This document shows positions 32,015 through 43,267 of a stretch of DNA of 64,000 nt, piece after piece (position 1 is the first letter of the stretch; each line of letters begins with the position of its first letter). The translations under genes were made by a program, and so were the position numbers. The DNA is from Megaustenia siamemsis (lineage: Eukaryota; Mollusca; Gastropoda; Stylommatophora; Ariophantidae), in the NCBI GenBank assembly GCA_032433765.1, contig JAVIAB010000024.1, positions 13,100,578-13,164,577 of the forward strand, in the 5' to 3' direction. A model generated the notes under the pieces. It ran no database searches. It worked only from the letters and a program-made list of their open reading frames with translations, and was not told the DNA's origin.

Positions 32015-32300
32015 TTTAATATAAGATCATCATGAGAAAATAACATGAGATCATCATGAGAAAATAGCATGAGATCATCATGAGAAAATAACATGAGATC
32101 ATCGTGAGAAAATAACATGAGATCATCATGAGAAAATAACATGAAATCATCATGAGAAAATAACTTGAGATCATTGCGAGAAAATAACATGAAATCATCA
32201 TGAGAAAATAACTTGAGATCATTGCGAGAAAATAACATGAAATCATCATGAGAAAATAACATGAGATCATCATAGGAAAATAACATAAGATCATCATTTG
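32015..32300 (-). repeat. 24-bp minisatellite array
   Basis: About 11 units of AGATCATCATGAGAAAATAA plus CATG, with variants ATCATTGCGAG and AACTTGAG. The 24-bp period keeps minus-strand frames open (SHDDLMLF-type octapeptide), which looks like a by-product. Confidence 0.93.
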
Positions 32301-32728
32301 TATGAAACTGTGATAATAATCACCTATCACTTTTTAAAGATATATTCTAAGTGAACTCTCTAATCTTCTATATCAGTTTGAACAGTTGGAAGATGATGTA
32401 AGTCTTTAAACTAAATATAGCTGTATATAACAGTATAATATACATAACTAATTCAATAATTTGGCCACGCTAGCAGAAAGAAAAACCAAAATATAACACG
32501 AGCCTTTTTCCAACATTGAAAGAAAACCAAACTCAAGGGTCGACCACTGAAAAGATGGGTTTGATGGAATATTAGAAACACCAGGAAACACAACAGCAGC
32601 ATAGCCCAACAGAGGAAAGACCCTAAATTATGTCACCCTCGAGGGTAAAAGGTAAAAGAGAAAGGAAATAAGAAGTTTATCGTTGTATTGAAAAGGAAAT
32701 TATTTTTGTATATCAGCTTCACAAGCCA
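32301..32728 (+). other. Spacer with LINE-K scrap
   Basis: At 32515-32645 words such as GGTCGACCACTGAAAAGATG and AACAGAGGAAAGACCCTAAA resemble a LINE C-terminus (RPLKRW-type, then QRKDRKLW-type), heavily decayed. The rest is unassigned. Confidence 0.4.
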
Positions 32729-33945
32729 TGATTTGTTAAGTTATCCAATAGTGGTAGTCATGATTTGTTAAGTTATCCAATAGTGGTAGTCATGATTTGT
32801 TAAGTTATCCAATAGTGGTAGTCATGATTTGTTAAGTTATCCAGAAGCCGATGGCATGATTTTTTAAGTTATCCAGAAGCTGATGGCATGATTTGTTAAG
32901 TTATCCAAAAGCCGATGGCATGATTTGTTAAGTTATCCAAAAGAGGTTGTCGTAATTTGTTAAGTTATCCAAAAGCCGATGGCATGATTTGTTAAGTTAT
33001 CCAAAAGAGGTTGTCGTGATTTGTTAAGTTATCCAAAAGAGGTTGTCGTAATTTGTTAAGTTATCCAAAAGAGGTTGTCGTAATTTGTTAAGTTATCCAA
33101 AAGAGGTTGTCGTAATTTGTTAAGTTATCCAAAAGAGGTTGTCGTAATTTGTTAAGTTATCCAAAAGAGGTTGTCGTAATTTGTTAAGTTATCAAAAAGT
33201 GGTTGTCAAGAATTGTTAATTTATCTAAAAGCAGATGTTATGATTTGTTAAGTTATCCAGAAGCCGATGTCATGATTTGTTAAGTTATCCAGAAGCCGAT
33301 GGCATGATTTGTTAAGTTATCCAGAAGCCGATGGCATGATTTGTTAAGTTATCCAAAAGTGGTAGTCATGATTTGTTAAGTTATCCAAAAGTGGTAGTCA
33401 TGACTTGTTAAGTTATCCAGAAGCCGATGTTATGATTTGTTAAGTTATCCAGAAGCCGATGGCATGATTTGTTAAGTTATCTGGAAGCCGATGTCATGAT
33501 TTGTTAAATTATCCAAAAGCAGATGTCATGATTTGTTAAGTTATCCAGAAGCCGATGGCACGATTTGTTAAGTTATCCAAAGCGGTTGTAATTTGTTAAG
33601 TTATTCAAAAGTGGTTGTCATGATTTGTTAAGTTATCAAAAAGCAGATGTTATGATTTGTTAAATTATCCTAAAGCAGATGTTATGATTTGTTAAATTAT
33701 CAAAATTCAGATGTCATGATTTGTTAAATTATCCAAAACAAGATGTCATGATTTGTTAAATTATCCAAAAGCAAATGTCATGATTTCGTTAATTTATCCA
33801 AAAGCGGTTGTCATGATTTGTTAATTTATCCAAAAGCAGATGTTATGATTTGCTAATTTATCCAAAAGCAGATGTTATGATTTGTTAATTTATCCAAAAG
33901 CAGATGTTATGATTTGTTAATTTATCCAAAAGCGGATGTCATGAT
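32729..33945 (+). repeat. 32-bp minisatellite array
   Basis: About 38 units of 32 bp contain CATGATTTGTTAAGTTATCC and then AAAAGCCGATGG. Variants (AATAGTGGTAGT, AAAAGAGGTTGTCG, AAAAGCAGATGT) occur in local runs, so expansion went by blocks. Toward 33600-33945 units change to TTAAATTATCC and TTAATTTATCC. Confidence 0.97.
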
Positions 33946-34579
33946 CATAATTGTATAAATAACATCAATTGTGATGTCTGAGAAATGAATGACAACAAAC
34001 ACAATCATGCAGAGCTGTGTAGGAACATAAAGTCGGATGTTAAAGGTATAAAAACGTATGTTTTGGGGTGACTGACACCCCCTTCTTCAGGGACGATCCT
34101 TGAAACTTGTCAGGATGTTGTTTGGTTCCCACCTCACTTTCCAAGATCAGCTCATAGGACACCGCTTATGTGTGGCCGTTCGTACCAGTGTTAGAACCGC
34201 TGATCGTTAACATGAAGAGCCTTATCAATGAAATCCCACTAGCAAGAAAAATGCACATATCAAGCAGCTAAACCAACAGAGAGACACGATAAACTACGAT
34301 GTTTCGGCCAAGAACTTGTTCAGATATTATAGGACGTAAAACTAATAGACAGAGAAGAACTCTTGTCCTTTCAAATCAAATCGATAGAGACGAAGGCTTG
34401 CCTCACAGGAGCTGAGCTGGAAGTTGTCAACGACCCACTGCTGAATGTTCACACCAGAATCGGTGAACTGAAGCATTCAGACCCTGTTCCACCTCTCCGT
34501 GGTGCATCCAAGACTAACTTTTCTAGACTGGCAAAGCGAGTAGGGACCAAAGAAGGAAGACAATCCGGTACTCAAAGAT
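33946..34579. other. Unassigned segment with a short open frame
   Basis: A plus-strand frame from 34363 runs 135 codons into the R-F copy. Its unique part (KACLTGAELEVVNDPLLNVH) is not recognised and has no ATG start. An inverted CGATGTTTCGGCCAAGAACT near 34297 resembles the PLE-like motif at 28859. Confidence 0.35.
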
Positions 34580-35025
34580 TGGTTATTGGTTATGGAAGGC
34601 CCCGGTTTCACAGCAAACGAATTAAAATCCATAATTGCTCAACCGCCCGTGCCAGTGGAATCATCCGAATTACTAACTCATCTCCCAAACAAAGAAAGGT
34701 AACTGTAGTCCCCATCGTAGCAGTCTCAGCACACGCCAAAAGACATAAGGCGAAACCGCGCAGAAAGTGAACACAGCCAACTGTTCCCCGTCATACGATA
34801 TCATCATTCATCGTAAACAAGTGGGATATCGAAGCAGGATCAAAACGGATGAGACACACAGCTCACGGTGTGCACAGAGCACTTAACTCAGTAGCTCCTG
34901 CAACAAGCCGGACTTGGAATATGAGGAAACTGCAAGAAGGAACACTTTTCAGACATAGCCTTCAATGGTTCCTGCCGCCTATCCACCATATACCATGGGA
35001 GTTCACGTCCTCCCGAAAATGATGA
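34580..35025 (+). repeat. R-F dispersed repeat, copy 4
   Basis: A clean copy with all shared blocks, from TTGGTTATGGAAGGCCCCGG to CCGCCTATCCACCATATACC and GTTCACGTCCTCC. A short frame (KRIKIHNCSTARASGIIRIT) is conserved among copies in a frame different from GITANELKS, so it gives no clear coding signal. Confidence 0.75.
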
Positions 35026-35137
35026 TCGTCATAGCACTTGATGATGTTAGGCCGTCATTGATGACTCCAATTCCAAACATATAGACACACAGTGGTGGTA
35101 AGTTATCATTTCCAATCCAACAGAAGCCACATGACCT

Positions 35138-35521
35138 TTAGTTAGTAAAACCACAGAGAGAATATGATTTTGTGACCTTCACTGATTCACTCTTAGATGT
35201 GAATGTGTAGTTTACATAAGAGGAGAAGTTTTCAACTACAGTGATCCCATTTAAGGCAATTCTGGGATAGCAAGGCAAGTCTCCTTTATAGCAGCAGAAC
35301 TTGATGTTCTCCGCTCCCTTCTTGTAGCTGCCGCCACACGATTCTGATGTCTCATTAACTTGGATATCATTCAAGAACAATGTCAGATTAACATTCCATA
35401 GATCTGGCTCTGCTGATGAAGTGTTTGGTGCAACAGTTGTATCAATCATACTGGAGGTACTCAAAGATGCCATATTGAAGTCGGATGTGTCGACCCGAAA
35501 GGCACAAATACCACAGTTATA
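35138..35521 (-). CDS. Possible terminal exon of an extracellular glycoprotein
   Basis: The minus-strand frame opens after an acceptor-like TTGTAG (plus 35522-35527) and runs 127 codons to a stop at 35138. It starts YNCGICAFRVDTSDFNM; a Met-initiated reading would begin at 35473. From that Met the protein has five N-x-S/T sequons at residues 17, 29, 40, 82 and 88. It has five Cys at 46, 60, 61, 68 and 107, with a final YSLC. There is no signal peptide and no transposon similarity. The pattern suits an extracellular, perhaps Ig-like, domain, but the family is not recognised. A decayed partial copy lies at 21.8-22.0 kb, so it may instead be part of a dispersed sequence. Confidence 0.4.
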   Translation of the reverse strand, partial: YNCGICAFRVDTSDFNMASLSTSSMIDTTVAPNTSSAEPDLWNVNLTLFLNDIQVNETSESCGGSYKKGAENIKFCCYKGDLPCYPRIALNGITVVENFSSYVNYTFTSKSESVKVTKSYSLCGFTN

Positions 35522-35527
35522 CTACAA

Positions 35528-35625
35528 GCCACAACATAACGCAGACACGCCAAAAATAACGTCATTTTAAAGGGCGGATGACACAGAGTGTGCTCCTTTA
35601 GTTAAGGGGCAAACGAAAGCTAGCT
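35528..35625 (-). other. Putative intron end upstream of the exon-like frame
   Basis: About 95 bp upstream (minus-strand sense) are shared with 21828-21927, including ATCCGCCCTT and GGCGTGTCT, ending in a TTGTAG or TTTGCAG acceptor-like site. No clear polypyrimidine tract or branch point can be named. Confidence 0.35.
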
Positions 35626-35823
35626 AGATAGATCAAATCGATGTTCTATGGTAGAATGATAGCACTAATGGGGGAATGGCCTGACACGAACAAACTGAAA
35701 AGCGGAAGAGTGGCCAGAGCCATGTACCAGCTGGTCACGTGAACGTATCAATGGGGCGGATAGGACATTAAAGGCCAACGGGAACAAGGAAATGCAATAA
35801 ATGAATATAAGTAAAAGTAAAGA

Positions 35824-36036
35824 ACCCCCGTCACGCCATGTAACGTATAGGGAATGTGGTGTTAGTGACCATACATGCCTTACATACAGACCTTCAGCAC
35901 ATGATTTTTGGGGTAATGTGGTCGGTATTACGCCCGTGCCGCTTTACTTTTCCAGAAAAAATCCGGTATCCATTTAAGGCTGGGTGAACCCGGAGCCGTC
36001 GGTTGGGATCGAACCCTACCGCTTGTCCTTTGTAAT
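35824..36036 (-). repeat. SINE-A copy 4, 5'-truncated
   Basis: It runs from CCCCCGTCACGCCATGTAAC to GGGATCGAACCCTACCGCTT, retaining the B box but lacking the A box end, as expected from incomplete reverse transcription. Confidence 0.88.
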
Positions 36037-36239
36037 AAAAGTATATGGTCTCCTGAAAACAGGTGAAGGGAGGGATCCTATTGTTAGTGTGGGATGGGGA
36101 GGGTTAGAGATAGCGAAGTGGAAATAAAAGAGGAGTGAGAGTTGAAGAGACGCTGCTAATGTTGCAATGAAAAAAAAAATGCGAGAGAGGAGATAGCGGA
36201 AGATGAGGTCAATTATTGAAAAATGAGTGAAAACAGTGT

Positions 36240-36510
36240 TACCTTCTTGGGCGGAGGGTGCTGGAGCTGACCATGAGTCGGTTCCACCTTGTTAACTGGA
36301 TGTGGGTATTGGAGGGGACGAAACTCGTAGCCTGGATGTCATCCTATACGTCCTGGCTTGGAGATTTAAAATGGGCAGCAAGAAGGGTATCGCGGTCGCG
36401 GGTGATTTTTGCAGCTGAGTTTATGGACTATGTTTATGTTAATGAGATAGAACTGCTTGCACAGAACAGAGACAGATGGCGAGATTTGATAAAATATCTT
36501 TAAAAGAAAA
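36240..36510 (+). pseudogene. LINE-G 3' end
   Basis: An 81-codon frame (36258-36503) ends with ELLAQNRDRWRDLIKYL, the usual last residues of a LINE ORF2 (aQdRdxWrxli). The preceding part (WMWVLEGTKLVAWMSSYTSW) is less typical, so the upstream frame may be unrelated. Confidence 0.5.
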
Positions 36511-36639
36511 CTGCTAGAACAAAAAATTAATATAGGAGAAGATGTATCTTGGTCTACGCCCTATGGGCCGGTTACGGCCAAGAGCAGTTGGTTTGGTTGG
36601 CTGCAGCAGCAGCAGTTTATGGACCTAATTTCCAAAGCG

Positions 36640-36753
36640 TCTGCTTTTGTGGTCTATAGATGTCTTATGGTTGCATCTGCAGATGTTAAATACTTAAACA
36701 TTCACAAGAACTGGTTTATAAACACCAGTATACAGAGGAAATTAACATACTAT
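36640..36753 (+). pseudogene. LINE-I fragment, left of a SINE insertion
   Basis: A frame ending NTSIQRKLTYY meets the insertion point at 36753 and resumes after the SINE as YGHVKRN. It reads as a decayed LINE thumb region. Confidence 0.65.
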
Positions 36754-37016
36754 TTAAAACAATGTAAAGCACCCCCGTCACGCCAAGTTGCGGCGTATAG
36801 GGAATATGGTGTTAGTGACCATAAATTTTACAGACCTTCGGCATATGATGTTTGGGGTAATGTGGTCGGTATTACGCCTGTGCCGCTTTACTTTCCCAGA
36901 AAAAATCCGATACCCATTTAAGGCTGGGTGAACCCGGAAGCCGTCAGTTGGGATCGAACCATACCTCTTGTCTTTTGTAGTCCAGTTCACTAACCACTGA
37001 GCTATCGCGGCTCCCT
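36754..37016 (-). repeat. SINE-A copy 5, with clear target-site duplication
   Basis: A complete SINE-A in minus orientation, bounded by the 15-bp AAATTAACATACTAT at 36739-36753 and 37017-37031. Both boxes are present in antisense (GGGATCGAACC; CCACTGAGCTATCG). The 3' tail beyond the CCCCCG end is TTTACATTGTTTTAA in sense. Confidence 0.95.
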
Positions 37017-37292
37017 AAATTAACATACTATGGTCACGTCAAAAGAAACAGCGGGCTGAATAGAATAAAACCGAAAGGCACAGATCCTGGACGACGCAAC
37101 AGTGACAGACCAAGAAGAAAATAGTTTCAAAACATGATAGACACCCTGAAAGTGACAACAGAATAAGTGAGAGATCTGACTAGGGACATAGATTCCTTCA
37201 GACGGACTGTGGTGAATGCAACGTTCTGTGGAAGATTTGACTAGAGACATAGATTCCATCAGACGTACTGTGGTGAATGCAACATTCCACAA
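37017..37292 (+). pseudogene. LINE-I 3' end, right of SINE
   Basis: LTYYGHVKRNSGLNRIKPKG and RRNSDRPRRK continue the interrupted LINE. The last part is duplicated in tandem with a 61-bp period (GACATAGATTCC(T/A)TCAGACG, about 37173-37292). Confidence 0.75.
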
Positions 37293-37597
37293 TGGACATA
37301 CGACACAATGATATGTGCTAATCTCTACATTGACGAAGTCTATAGAGCACGAAGTCCTGGGATTTTAACTATAAGAGGCCGTGCAGCGCAGATAAAGATA
37401 TTTTTTAATGGATAAAAGACACGGGACAGATCTTCTCACTTAAGGACCTAGATGGTTGAATATTTATTAAGGTATGAGTCCCGCTTTGATTTAGCATGTT
37501 CATGGGAACACATTATTCGTGATGGATGCACTATAGTTCGTATGTATTTATATATGTATTTGGGTTTCTTTTTCATTTATATGTATATTCTTTAATA

Positions 37598-37646
<49 letters not shown>

Positions 37647-37974
37647 AAAGTGAATAGCATAACAAATATACATATGCAACCTCAGATTGACGCCGCACTT
37701 TTTGGATTACGTGATGTAAGTAATGTGATTTAAAATGGAGTAACTATGAAAAACGAATCATAATATTGATATTAGAGACCACCCATCGCTTCATGATTTG
37801 TGTGGGACACAATAACTATCTCTAATTCCGTATCAGGTTATTATAATAGGTAGGGTAGCAGCGTAAATAGTAGACGCATTTTGAAACTGAGATCACCATG
37901 TCGCGTGTCATTTGCAGAACGTTACAGGCACATAGTCCGTCTAAAGAATCCATATGTCCAATTTCAATCGATTA
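37293..37974. other. Unassigned spacer with (TA)n
   Basis: It contains a ~50-bp (TA)n microsatellite at about 37594-37640. Otherwise no matches were seen. Confidence 0.4.
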
Positions 37975-40900
37975 GGGTTGGTTCTATTGGGGCTGATTCT
38001 GTTGGGGTTGATTTGGTTAGGGTTGGTTGGGTTGGGGTCAGTTCGGGTGGAGTTGGGTTTTCTTTGTTTGGTTGGTTGATTAGTTGTTTTCATAGTTGGG
38101 TGATTTGTTAGTTGGTTGGTTGATTGGTTGGTTAGTTAATTGGTTGGTTTTGTTGGTTGGTTGGTTTGTTAGTTGGTTCGTATTGTTGGTTGGTTGGTTG
38201 ATTGGTTGGTTGGTTTGTTAGTTGGTTGCTTTTGTTGGTTAGTTGGTTGGTTTGTTTGTTAGTTGGTTGGTTTTGTTGGTTGGTTGGTTGGTTTTGTTGG
38301 TTTGTTAATTGGTTGGTTTTTATGGTTGTTTGGTTAGTTGGTTCGTTTTGTTGGTTAGTTGGTTGGTTAGTTTGTCAGTTGTTGGTTGATTGATTTGTTA
38401 GTTGGTTGGTTTTGTTGGTTTGTTAGTTGGTTGCTTTTTTGGTTGGTTGGTTTTGTTATTTGGTTGGTTGGTTTTTCAGTTGGTTGGTTTGTTGGTTGGT
38501 TGGTTTGTTTGTTAGCTGGTTGGTTTTGTTGGTTGGGGTGTTTGTTGGTTGGTTTGATAGTAGGGTGGTTTTATTGGTTGGTGGGTTTGTTGGTTGGTTT
38601 TGTTAGTTTATTGGTTGGTTTGTTAGTTGGTTGGTTTTGTTGATTTGCTAGTAGGTTGGTTGGTGTGTTAGCTGGTTGATTGGTTGGTTTGTTAGTTGGT
38701 TGGTTTGTTAGTTGGTTGGTTTTGTTGGTTGATTTGTTAGTTGGTTGGTTTGTTGGTTGGTTGGTTTTGTTGGTTCGTTGGTTTGTTAGTTGGTTGGTTT
38801 TGTTGGTTGGTTGGTTTGTTGGTTGGTTGGTTTGTTAGTTGGTTTGTTAGTTGGTTGGTTTGTTGGTTGGTTGGTTTGTTGGTTGGTTTTGCTGGTTGGT
38901 TTGGTAGATGGATGATTTTGTTGTTTGGTTGGTTGGTTGGTTTGTTAGTTGTTTGGTTTTGTTGGTTGGTTGGTTTGTTATTTTGTTTTTTTCTTGGTTT
39001 TTTGGTTGGTTGGTTGGTTGGGTGGTTGGTTGGTTGCTTTTGTTAGTTGGTTGGTTTTGTTGGATGGTTGATTTGTTAGTTAGTTGGTTTTGTTGACTGG
39101 GTGGTTGGTTGGTTCGTTTGTTTGTTGGTTTTGTTGGTTGGTTTGTTAGTTGGTTGGTTTTGTTGGTTGGTTTTGTTGGTTGGTTAGTTGGTAGGTTGGT
39201 TAGTTGTTTTTTATTTCTTTATTATTTGGTTGGTTGGTTAGTTTTGTTTAGTTGGTTGGTTTGTTTGGTGGTTGGTTGGTTAGTTGGTTAGTATAGTTGG
39301 TTGGTATGGTTGCTCTTGTTCGTTGGTTGGTTTGGTTAGTTAGTTGGTTGGTTTGATTGGTTTAATTGGCTGGTTAGTTGTTTGTTTGGTTGGTTGGTTG
39401 GGTAGTTGGTTCATTGGTTTGGTTGGTTGGTTTAGTTGGTATGGTTGGTTGGTTAGTTACTTGATTTTGTTAGTTGGTTGGGTAGTTGGTTTGTTGGTTG
39501 ATTGGTTGGTTGGTTAGTTACTTGATTTCGTTAGTTGGTTGGGTAGTTGGTTTATTGGTTGATTGGTTGGTTGGTTGGTTGGTTGGGTAGTTGGTTTGGT
39601 TGGTTGGTTGGGTAGTTGGTTTGGTTGGTTGGTTGGTTGGGTAGTTGGTTTAGTTGGTTGGTTGGGATGTTGGTTTGGTTGGTTGATTGGTTGGGTAGTT
39701 GGTTTGGTTGGTTGGTTTGGTTGGTTGATTGGTTGGGTAGTTGGTTTGGTTGGTTTATTGGTTGGGTAGTTGGTTTGGTTGGTTGATTGCTTGGGTAGTT
39801 GGTTTTGTTGGTTGATTGGTTGGGTAGTTGGTTTGGTTGGTTGGGTAGTTGGTTTGGTTGGTTGATTGGTTGGGTAGTTGGTTTGGTTGGTTGATTGGTT
39901 GGGTAGTTGGTTTGGTTGGGTGATTGGCTGGGTAGTTCGTTTGGTTGGTTGCTTGGTTGGGTACTGGTTTGGTTGGTTGATTGGTTGGGTAGTTTGTTTG
40001 GTTGGTTGATTGGTTGGTTGGGTTATTGGTTTGGTTGGTTGATTGGTTGGGTTGTTGGTTTGGTTGGTTGATTGGTTTGGTTGGTTGATTGGTTGGGTAG
40101 TTGGTTGATTGGTTGGGTAGTTGGTTTGGTTGGTTGATTGGTTGGGTAGTTGGTTTGGTTGGTTGATTGGTTGGGTAGTTGGTTTGGTTGGTGGGTAGTT
40201 GGTTTGGTTGGTTGCTTGGTTGGGTAGTTGGTTTGGTTGGTTGATTGGTTGGGTAGTTGGTTTGGTTGGTTGGTTGGGTAGTTGGTTTGATTGGTTGGTT
40301 GGTTATTTAGTTGGCTTGGTTAGTTGGTTGGTTAGTTCTTAGGGTAGTTAGTTGTGTTGTTGGTTGGGTATTTGTTTGGGTAGTTGTGTGGGTAGTTGGT
40401 TGGGTGATTGGTTTAGTTGGTTTGGTTGGTTGGTTAGTTAGTTGGTTTGGTTGGTTGGTTGTTTAGTTGATTGGGAAGTTGGTTTGGTTAGTTGGTTAGT
40501 TAGTTGGTTTGGTTAGTTGGTTGGGAAGTTGGTTTGGTTAGTTGATTTGATCCATGTTTTTGGTGGTTGGTTTGGTTGGTTGGTAGGTTGGTTGGGTAGT
40601 TGGTTTGGTTAGTTGGTTAGTTAGTTGGTTTGGTTAGTTGGGTAGTTGGTTTGGTTAGTTGATTGGGTAGTTGGTTTGATTAGTTGATTCGGTCCGTGTG
40701 TTTGGTGGTTGGTTTGGTTGGTTGGGTAGTTGGATTGGTTGGTTGGTAGGGTAGTTGGTTTGGTTGGCTGGTTGGGTAGTTAGTTTTATTGGTTGGTTGG
40801 GTAGTTAGTTTGGTTAGTTGATTTGGTGGGTGTGTTTGGTGGTTTGTTTGGTTGGTTGATTCGGTAGTTGGTTAGTTGGGTAGTATATTTAGTTGGTTGG

Positions 40901-41060
40901 GTAATTGGTTTTTGTTGGTTGATTTGGTGGGTTATTTTGTGGTTGGCTTGGCTGGTTTGTTGGTTGGTTGGGTACTTGGTTTCTGTTGGTTGATTTGGTG
41001 GGTGTGTTTGGTGGTTGGTTATTTTAGTTGGTTGGTAGATTGGTTGGATAGTACGTCTTC
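37975..41060 (+). repeat. GGTT-rich low-complexity tract (3.1 kb)
   Basis: Almost entirely G and T on the plus strand, built of GGTTGGTT, TTGTTAGTTGG, GGTTTTGTTGG and, from 39560, GGTTGGGTAGTTGGTTTG units. The W/L/V/G frames are by-products. Word content shifts along the tract, so it probably grew by successive expansions. GG doublets at 2-4-base spacing recur throughout. Confidence 0.97.
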
Positions 41061-41156
41061 GGATTATCATTGAGTCATGTGATAGAACAAATAAAACGAC
41101 GAATTATTGTACAGCTCTCAATGTGATGACATAAACCGCATATCGACTCCAAGAAG

Positions 41157-41345
41157 GAGGAAGGTCGCATTCATAACATTTGATTTGCCAAAGAGGATCG
41201 CTGCCATGTGCACTACTAAGTAGTATCGGTGCGAGTCAGTCAAGTGGAACATCCGGCTGACTTTAACGTAGAAATCTGCATTGGAGAGCTGAAATTAATA
41301 AACTCTCCAAACGCAATCCTGCAGTGGTCGAATGAACATAATCTC
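41157..41345 (+). repeat. R-H dispersed repeat, copy 1
   Basis: AAGGTCGCATTCATAACATT and CGTAGAAATCTGC, GAGAGCTGAAATTAATAAAC parallel 54786-54985 in the same order with about 30% differences. The element type is unknown. Confidence 0.65.
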
Positions 41346-42209
41346 TATTTAGCTATCTTAAAACCGGAAGTCTTCTGATATTAAGTACAATGTCTACCAT
41401 ATTTTTAGTCAACTACTGTCCTTGTCTTCTTTGAAACATGTATTCCATTATTAGTATTTCTAACCTGCTTTACCATCGGAAGTGCCGAGAGTATTTTATT
41501 TCCATCTGCCTCTTCTTTATAAGCTAGTTATTTTTATTGTTTAGGTTTTTTAATTATAATTAATAACAAAAGTCATCAGTAAATAACACATTTAAAAGTA
41601 AAGTAAGTCCTTACATTCAGATACCTGGGCAACGTAGTCATTTAGATGTAAGAGGCATTATCGAGATTAAACGAAAAAAAACCCCTGGCAGGAGCATAAT
41701 CCCATTAGGTGACAAACATTTTGTGTAATCTTTCGTTAATAATAGAGATAAGAAAAATATTTCTCCAATGTTACGTAGAGCCAGTCCTCTGAAATGGACA
41801 TGAAACATGGACGATGAGTTAACATACGAGAATGTACTTAATGACCACGAGACTACGATAGAGAACTAAATAAATATCGTGGTACATACGTGACACTGGG
41901 ATACATATTTAAAGCTAACATCAAAGAAGAGGTGTGCTTCCGGTGCGGACCAAGATGGTGGTGTCTTTTTACCGGCTCGTCGCCAAAGAATTATAATTTC
42001 ATTAATGTGAGATTCTGAATGAAAGAAGATAAAGACTAACATATAACAACCGCGCTGAAGAGCTGCTTGACTGGGGTTGGCCAGTCCATAGCGTGGGAAC
42101 GGGTTCTGGACAGAGCCACTGAGTGCACGTGAGTCTAGATCATCCACACACGTCGACTTTGAGCGACAAAACCAACAATGACGAACAACCAACACAGAAC
42201 TGGTTGGTT
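41346..42209. other. Unassigned segment upstream of an R-G copy
   Basis: AT-rich at first, then more balanced from 41930. A 145-codon minus-strand frame (42303-41866) overlaps the R-G tail and carries no recognisable domain. A scrap near 41780-41830 (CCTCTGAAATGGACATGAAA) may be LINE-like. Confidence 0.35.
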
Positions 42210-42304
42210 CAGTCGCTGGAAACTGCGGGATTTGTTGAGGAGGGGATCTGAGCACCCATGGACATGTTCTTAGTGCAGTGTTGATGACCCGCAAATAACT
42301 CAAT
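42210..42304 (+). repeat. R-G dispersed repeat, copy 3
   Basis: TGAGGAGGGGATCTGAGCAC and GATGACCCGCAAATAACTCA match 25684-25780 with few changes. Confidence 0.75.
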
Positions 42305-42404
42305 CAATTAATAACTCAATAATTAACATAAAAATATTAAATCTATTTTATCGGACCATTTCTGTATAAAAAAATAAAGGCTTTATTCACTTTTCTATTT
42401 TAAT

Positions 42405-42870
42405 ACTTTTGTTCTGGGTTAAAATTCACGAACAACAAAGCTTGTCAATCATTGGACAGCTATCACCACTATTGTCCAACAACGAAATAACTCTAGAGGC
42501 AAAACGGGCACTCTACAATACAATCTTCATCCCAACGTTGTGCTACCAATGCCAGTCCCCGACCCTAGATGCAAGAACAATAAGAAAGATAACCACTACT
42601 AAGATGAAATGTGTTTGACGAATGACAGGAAACAGACTAAGAGATTAGATCAGAAATGAAGGACTGAGAAAAATGCAAGGAATAATCACAGTTATAGAAA
42701 ATATAAAGAAACAACAGATGCAATATTTTGGCCAAATGACTTTGCAGAAAGAATAAAACACAACAGAATTAACCTTCAATAAAACGTTGCTAGAACATCA
42801 GACCGAATGACTGAACACAAAAACGATGGATTTCTGGAATAATAGAAACACAACGAAATAGTAAAAAAAA
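42405..42870 (+). pseudogene. LINE-F fragment
   Basis: A 69-codon frame reads ITLEAKRALYNTIFIPTLCY and RTIRKITTTKMKCV, the post-RT region (KxxLYxxxxxPxLxYG-like). KRMTGNRLRD and a QYFGQMT segment follow in other frames. It is decayed and ends beside a SINE-A copy. A related 3' part lies at 54270-54425. Confidence 0.8.
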
Positions 42871-42872
42871 AA

Positions 42873-43124
42873 AAAGTAAAGTACCCCCGTCACGCCAAGT
42901 GGCGTATAGGGAATACGATTTTAGGGACCATAAACTGTGCAGACCTTCAGCACATGATTTGTGGGGTAATATGGTCGGTATTACGCCCGTGCCGCTTTAC
43001 TTTCCCAGAAAAAAATCCGGTACCCATTAAAGGCTTGGTGAACCGGAAGCCGTCGGTTGGGATCGAACCCTACCTCTTGTCGTTTGTGGTCCAGTTCACT
43101 AACCACTAAGCTATCGCGGCTACC
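42873..43124 (-). repeat. SINE-A copy 6
   Basis: It runs from the AAGTAAAGTACCCCCGTCAC end to CTAAGCTATCGCGGC, with both boxes in antisense. GAAATAGTA on the left and GAAACAGTA on the right are a possible imperfect target duplication within LINE-F-like sequence. Confidence 0.9.
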
Positions 43125-43267
43125 TAAGGAAACAGTAGCAGAAGCGAAAATAAGAGCGAAAGACAACAAATTATATTTCCCCTAAACACTGAAAGGCAAA
43201 TGAGGAACGAAAAAGAACATTAGTATAATTCATCAGATATATCATTACGTAAACACACTAATAAAAA

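Noticed and set aside
32729..33945. CRISPR-like array with 32-bp repeats
   Set aside because: The unit is contiguous 32-bp monomers; the variable part falls into a few recurring variants rather than unique spacers.
38202..39769. Series of W/L/V/G-rich frames as membrane proteins
   Set aside because: They come from GGTT low-complexity DNA. Apparent hydrophobicity follows from composition and the frames start and stop at random.
41866..42303. 145-codon minus-strand frame as a host gene
   Set aside because: It overlaps the dispersed R-G repeat, has no recognisable domain and lacks support from codon character.
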